A stretch of 22,922 bases of DNA from Pelargonium cotyledonis (Eukaryota > Streptophyta > Magnoliopsida > Geraniales > Geraniaceae). Below are positions 20,272-22,922 of the stretch, one piece after another. How positions within the stretch are numbered: the first letter of the stretch is position 1; each line of letters starts with the position of its first letter. A program made the translations under genes and the position numbers. Below the pieces are notes generated by a model, which was not told the DNA's origin, made no database searches, and was given only the letters and a program-made list of their open reading frames with translations. The stretch covers positions 1 through 22,922 of the forward strand of contig JAYMTA010000930.1 of NCBI GenBank assembly GCA_036897625.1, in the 5' to 3' direction.

Positions 20272-22319
20272 CACCCACTTACACTCAGGCTCACCTCTCA
20301 ATTAGATTCATCATTTCTTTAATGTACTTTCATTGTACTCTTCTCAATCATATATATACTCTTAAAATCAAAGTTTCATGTATCTTCATCTTAATTTTGA
20401 TAAAGTTGTGTACATGGAATATCATGATTTTGTGTATTGAGAGAATTTTGCATTAAAATGAGTCATCAATGAGAGTATTTAGTCACATATCGGATGCAAT
20501 GGATCAGTGTTTTGCACTTGTAAATTTGTAGAAAAAAAGACTTGATTTTGCGTCATAATCAAACAAAATTTCGCATATCACTATTTTCCAAGTTATATAT
20601 TATCATGATTTAAGTCGGAAGAGTTTTGATTTAGAGTAAACCGTCAATGAAAATATGTCTTTCACAAATTAATTAAAGATACGAATGTAATTAAATAAGA
20701 TGACGTACATGTTGTAATTAAGTTGACAAAAATCATAAGCCTATCTCGACATATGTATTATTTATTCTCATATGTATATTTACTAATTGAGATAATAATT
20801 AACAATTGACTCTGTAAATTACAAAGTCAATCATAATTAACATTGCGATAATCATTTTGAAGCTATATTATGGAGGTAACATATAATTGATAGGCATTTG
20901 TATTTTCAACAACTAACAATATATTGCTTGTCCTAAAGTTCAACGATAAGTGTTGTATTATCTATATTTTGTACCGATGTGATCATGAATAAGCTAACAA
21001 TGTTTTTTCGTTAATAATATGCAAATAAAATATGTAAAAAAAAAAACATATATATCAAAAGTCAAGACTCTAATCCTATTAATTTCTATAGTAACATTGA
21101 GCTTTCAAATTTTGATATACCTTGAATAATATAGGATTGGACTTTTCATTTTAAACTAAAATTAGGGAAACCCTTAATCACAAGTTATCACAAACCTAGG
21201 AAGAATATTAGATACATATAAATTATATGAATATATATTGTACTATATATATTAATAATGTAAATAAAGTGGAGCCCATGAAAGAGCAATTATCTAGGAT
21301 CATGTGGACAAGGACAATTAAATCAAAACTATAATTATGTGTACCTAATTCTATACTATTTTCAGTAAATATTGTTGTTTTTGAGAGCACATGACCTTTG
21401 TGGGTGTGAGTGAAGGAGACTTTTTTGCAAGCTAAGCACCCAATTCTCCTCTAATTTTATTGGTTCCTACAATGCTTCCCCACCTTGATTTCATCACTAA
21501 CTTTTTCTTTATTTCTCTATGGTCACTTTCTTGTAAATAGTATCATGGTACGTACACTATACGATGTGTGTGTATATTCAATCATATTATTGATTTTGTC
21601 ACTAAAACCTATGTTCTTGCTTTACATGCCCACAATTTTGGGTGCCCTTTATCTTCCTTCTAAACACATTGGCTCCTCATGCCAATGAAGTCGTTGATGT
21701 TAGTTGTTCGGGTTGTTTCGGTTTAAAACTTACCAGCGGAATATACAGAAATGACTATAAGGAATGTGTTGCCTTCGGACCAGCTGCGACAATCAAGTCA
21801 AATGATCGGAAGTGAGTGTTTTTTCGTGTATTTGAATAGAGACTCTTCAAAACATTAAATCTCAAATTCAAATTTGTTTGTCATTAACATCCTCAAAATT
21901 TTAAATTACTTAAAAAGTAGTGTTAACGAATTAATTACTTAATTTATAAAACTGAAAAGTTGGTTCATTCGAAATAATTGAAAATAATATATTGAATCGA
22001 TAGATAGGGTGCATCTTATATATATCTTTGACCTTTTTTCCCTTTGATGTATTGTTTGTTTTTTTTCAAATGATGCATCTTTGACCGTTGGTGCACACCA
22101 TTTTGAGCAATACAATGAACAATTTTTGGCTTTTAAATTGAGCAACTCACATGTCCAACCATATAAAAATAAAACTACATTAATCAATATATAATTAGGA
22201 ATTGGTCCAAACTAGCATTGATAGGCATGTTTAGTTATGGGTGCGCCATATTTTATCATGGCCCATACGTTTCACAAATGTAGTGCAACAATGTGTGATT
22301 ATTTCTCCGACAACTGATA

Positions 22320-22339
22320 CTAATATCTTGAGATATTAG
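22320..22339. repeat. Perfect short palindrome
   Basis: ctaatatct, a 2-base spacer and agatattag form an exact inverted repeat, flanked by aactgata and ttgattat. It resembles in style the palindrome at 110-129. Confidence 0.5.
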
Positions 22340-22722
22340 TTGATTATAAAATTTAACAAAAATTTACTGTTTGATTGATTATATCTCATTCTAATCAAAT
22401 TGAGGTACAAACGGCTAAAATTTTCATAAAATTGTTAAATTCATATCATTTTACTCACTCTATCGTACTAGCACGTGATTGTTTTAGATTTTTTTACCAG
22501 AAAAATTCCTTAAATTTTGCCAAGAAAAAGTTAGATAAAAATGGTAAAGTTTACAACCAATTTGCTCTTTCTCTCTCTTAAATTCTACATTTCACTTTTT
22601 CCCCCAAAAAAATATAATTTCAAAACTACAAATTTTGAAAAAAGAAGTAGCAAAATTAGCAAAAGCTACCACACAAGTAGTTGCTAAACTAGAGCTCAGC
22701 TACTCTACGACACTCCTAACTC

Positions 22723-22922
22723 TCATATCATGTGCCTATAATCTGGACCGTTGTGGTGGTGAATCAAGAACTCATCAGCACCGTTGGATACGCCGAAAAT
22801 CGAACTTTGACTCAAGAACTGTTGATGGTGCTGTGCTCTCTGCATGTCCTTTTGCCTCCTCAGCTCCAACACCTTCCGGTGCGAATTCGAGTGCCTCGCC
22901 GACACAAACGTCGGGCTCGCCG
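22723..22922 (-). CDS. C-terminal end of an unrecognised protein, cut by the window edge
   Basis: An open frame enters from the right edge and runs 65 codons to a TGA at 22723-22725. The visible part is basic and His/Gln-rich: it has a Ser/Arg/His stretch SARHSNSHRKVLELRRQKD, then MQRAQHHQQFLSQ, and later HHHNG and the end YRHMI. Codon use is richer in GC than the flanking DNA, as in the other real exons here, and the downstream side turns abruptly AT-rich. There is no ATG in the visible part that need be the start, so this is probably a final exon. The composition would suit a nuclear or nucleic-acid-binding protein, but I do not recognise the family. Confidence 0.6.
   Translation of the reverse strand, partial: ASPTFVSARHSNSHRKVLELRRQKDMQRAQHHQQFLSQSSIFGVSNGADEFLIHHHNGPDYRHMI

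Larger units (their letters stand above)
16830..22722. other. Large AT-rich gap of 5.9 kb without a supported gene
   Basis: Short open frames occur here but none shows family motifs, plausible splice neighbours or codon use like the real genes. The gap holds a small tandem duplication, a MITE-like element, several TA/TG microsatellites, a group of RY motifs, a possible plus-strand promoter and small palindromes, all listed separately. A non-coding RNA gene cannot be excluded. I found no tRNA, snRNA or known microRNA sequence by eye. Confidence 0.5.

Noticed and set aside
20193-20456. Plus-strand open frame of 87 codons
   Set aside because: It runs through the AT microsatellite, is made of low-complexity hydrophobic residues and has no family resemblance.

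Overview
The window is nuclear DNA of a flowering plant, most likely a eudicot. It is AT-rich, its genes are split by short introns with GT..AG borders, the gaps between genes are long and full of repeat remnants, and the proteins I can rebuild are plant ones (plastid chaperonin, plant nucleoporin, CASP-like protein). I see no bacterial, organellar or viral gene.

Five genes can be supported and all lie on the minus strand. From left to right: (1) 2236-6071, a complete gene for the beta subunit of the chloroplast chaperonin 60, 13 coding exons joining in frame to 613 residues, with a leader exon and leader intron up to about 6690. (2) 7985-10538, a CASP-like four-helix membrane protein, 3 exons, 204 residues. 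(3) 12498-14034, the nucleoporin NUP35, 3 coding exons, 328 residues, with a probable leader exon near 14795-14960. (4) 15689-16718, a small acidic plant protein of unknown role, 3 exons, 128 residues, with a TATA box. (5) 22723-22922, the C-terminal end of an unrecognised protein that runs off the right edge.

The spaces between hold no convincing gene. 1-2235 is AT-rich with small inverted repeats. 6690-7984 carries a terminal-inverted-repeat type element next to the chaperonin promoter. 10640-12497 carries a tRNA-derived SINE-like element and two copies of a dispersed repeat ending in a GTCAGCTCTA-like string. 16830-22722 is a 5.9 kb gap with a MITE-like element, microsatellites, a dense group of RY (CATGCA) motifs and a possible orphan promoter.

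The genes are functionally unrelated (plastid protein folding, cell-wall-associated membrane scaffold, nuclear pore), so this is ordinary chromosomal neighbourhood rather than a cluster. The most interesting signal is a 22-base element, 18-20 of 22 bases identical between copies, found in the first introns of three of the five genes, always in the same orientation relative to transcription. In the CASP-like gene it has been tripled inside a tandem array of about 200-base units.
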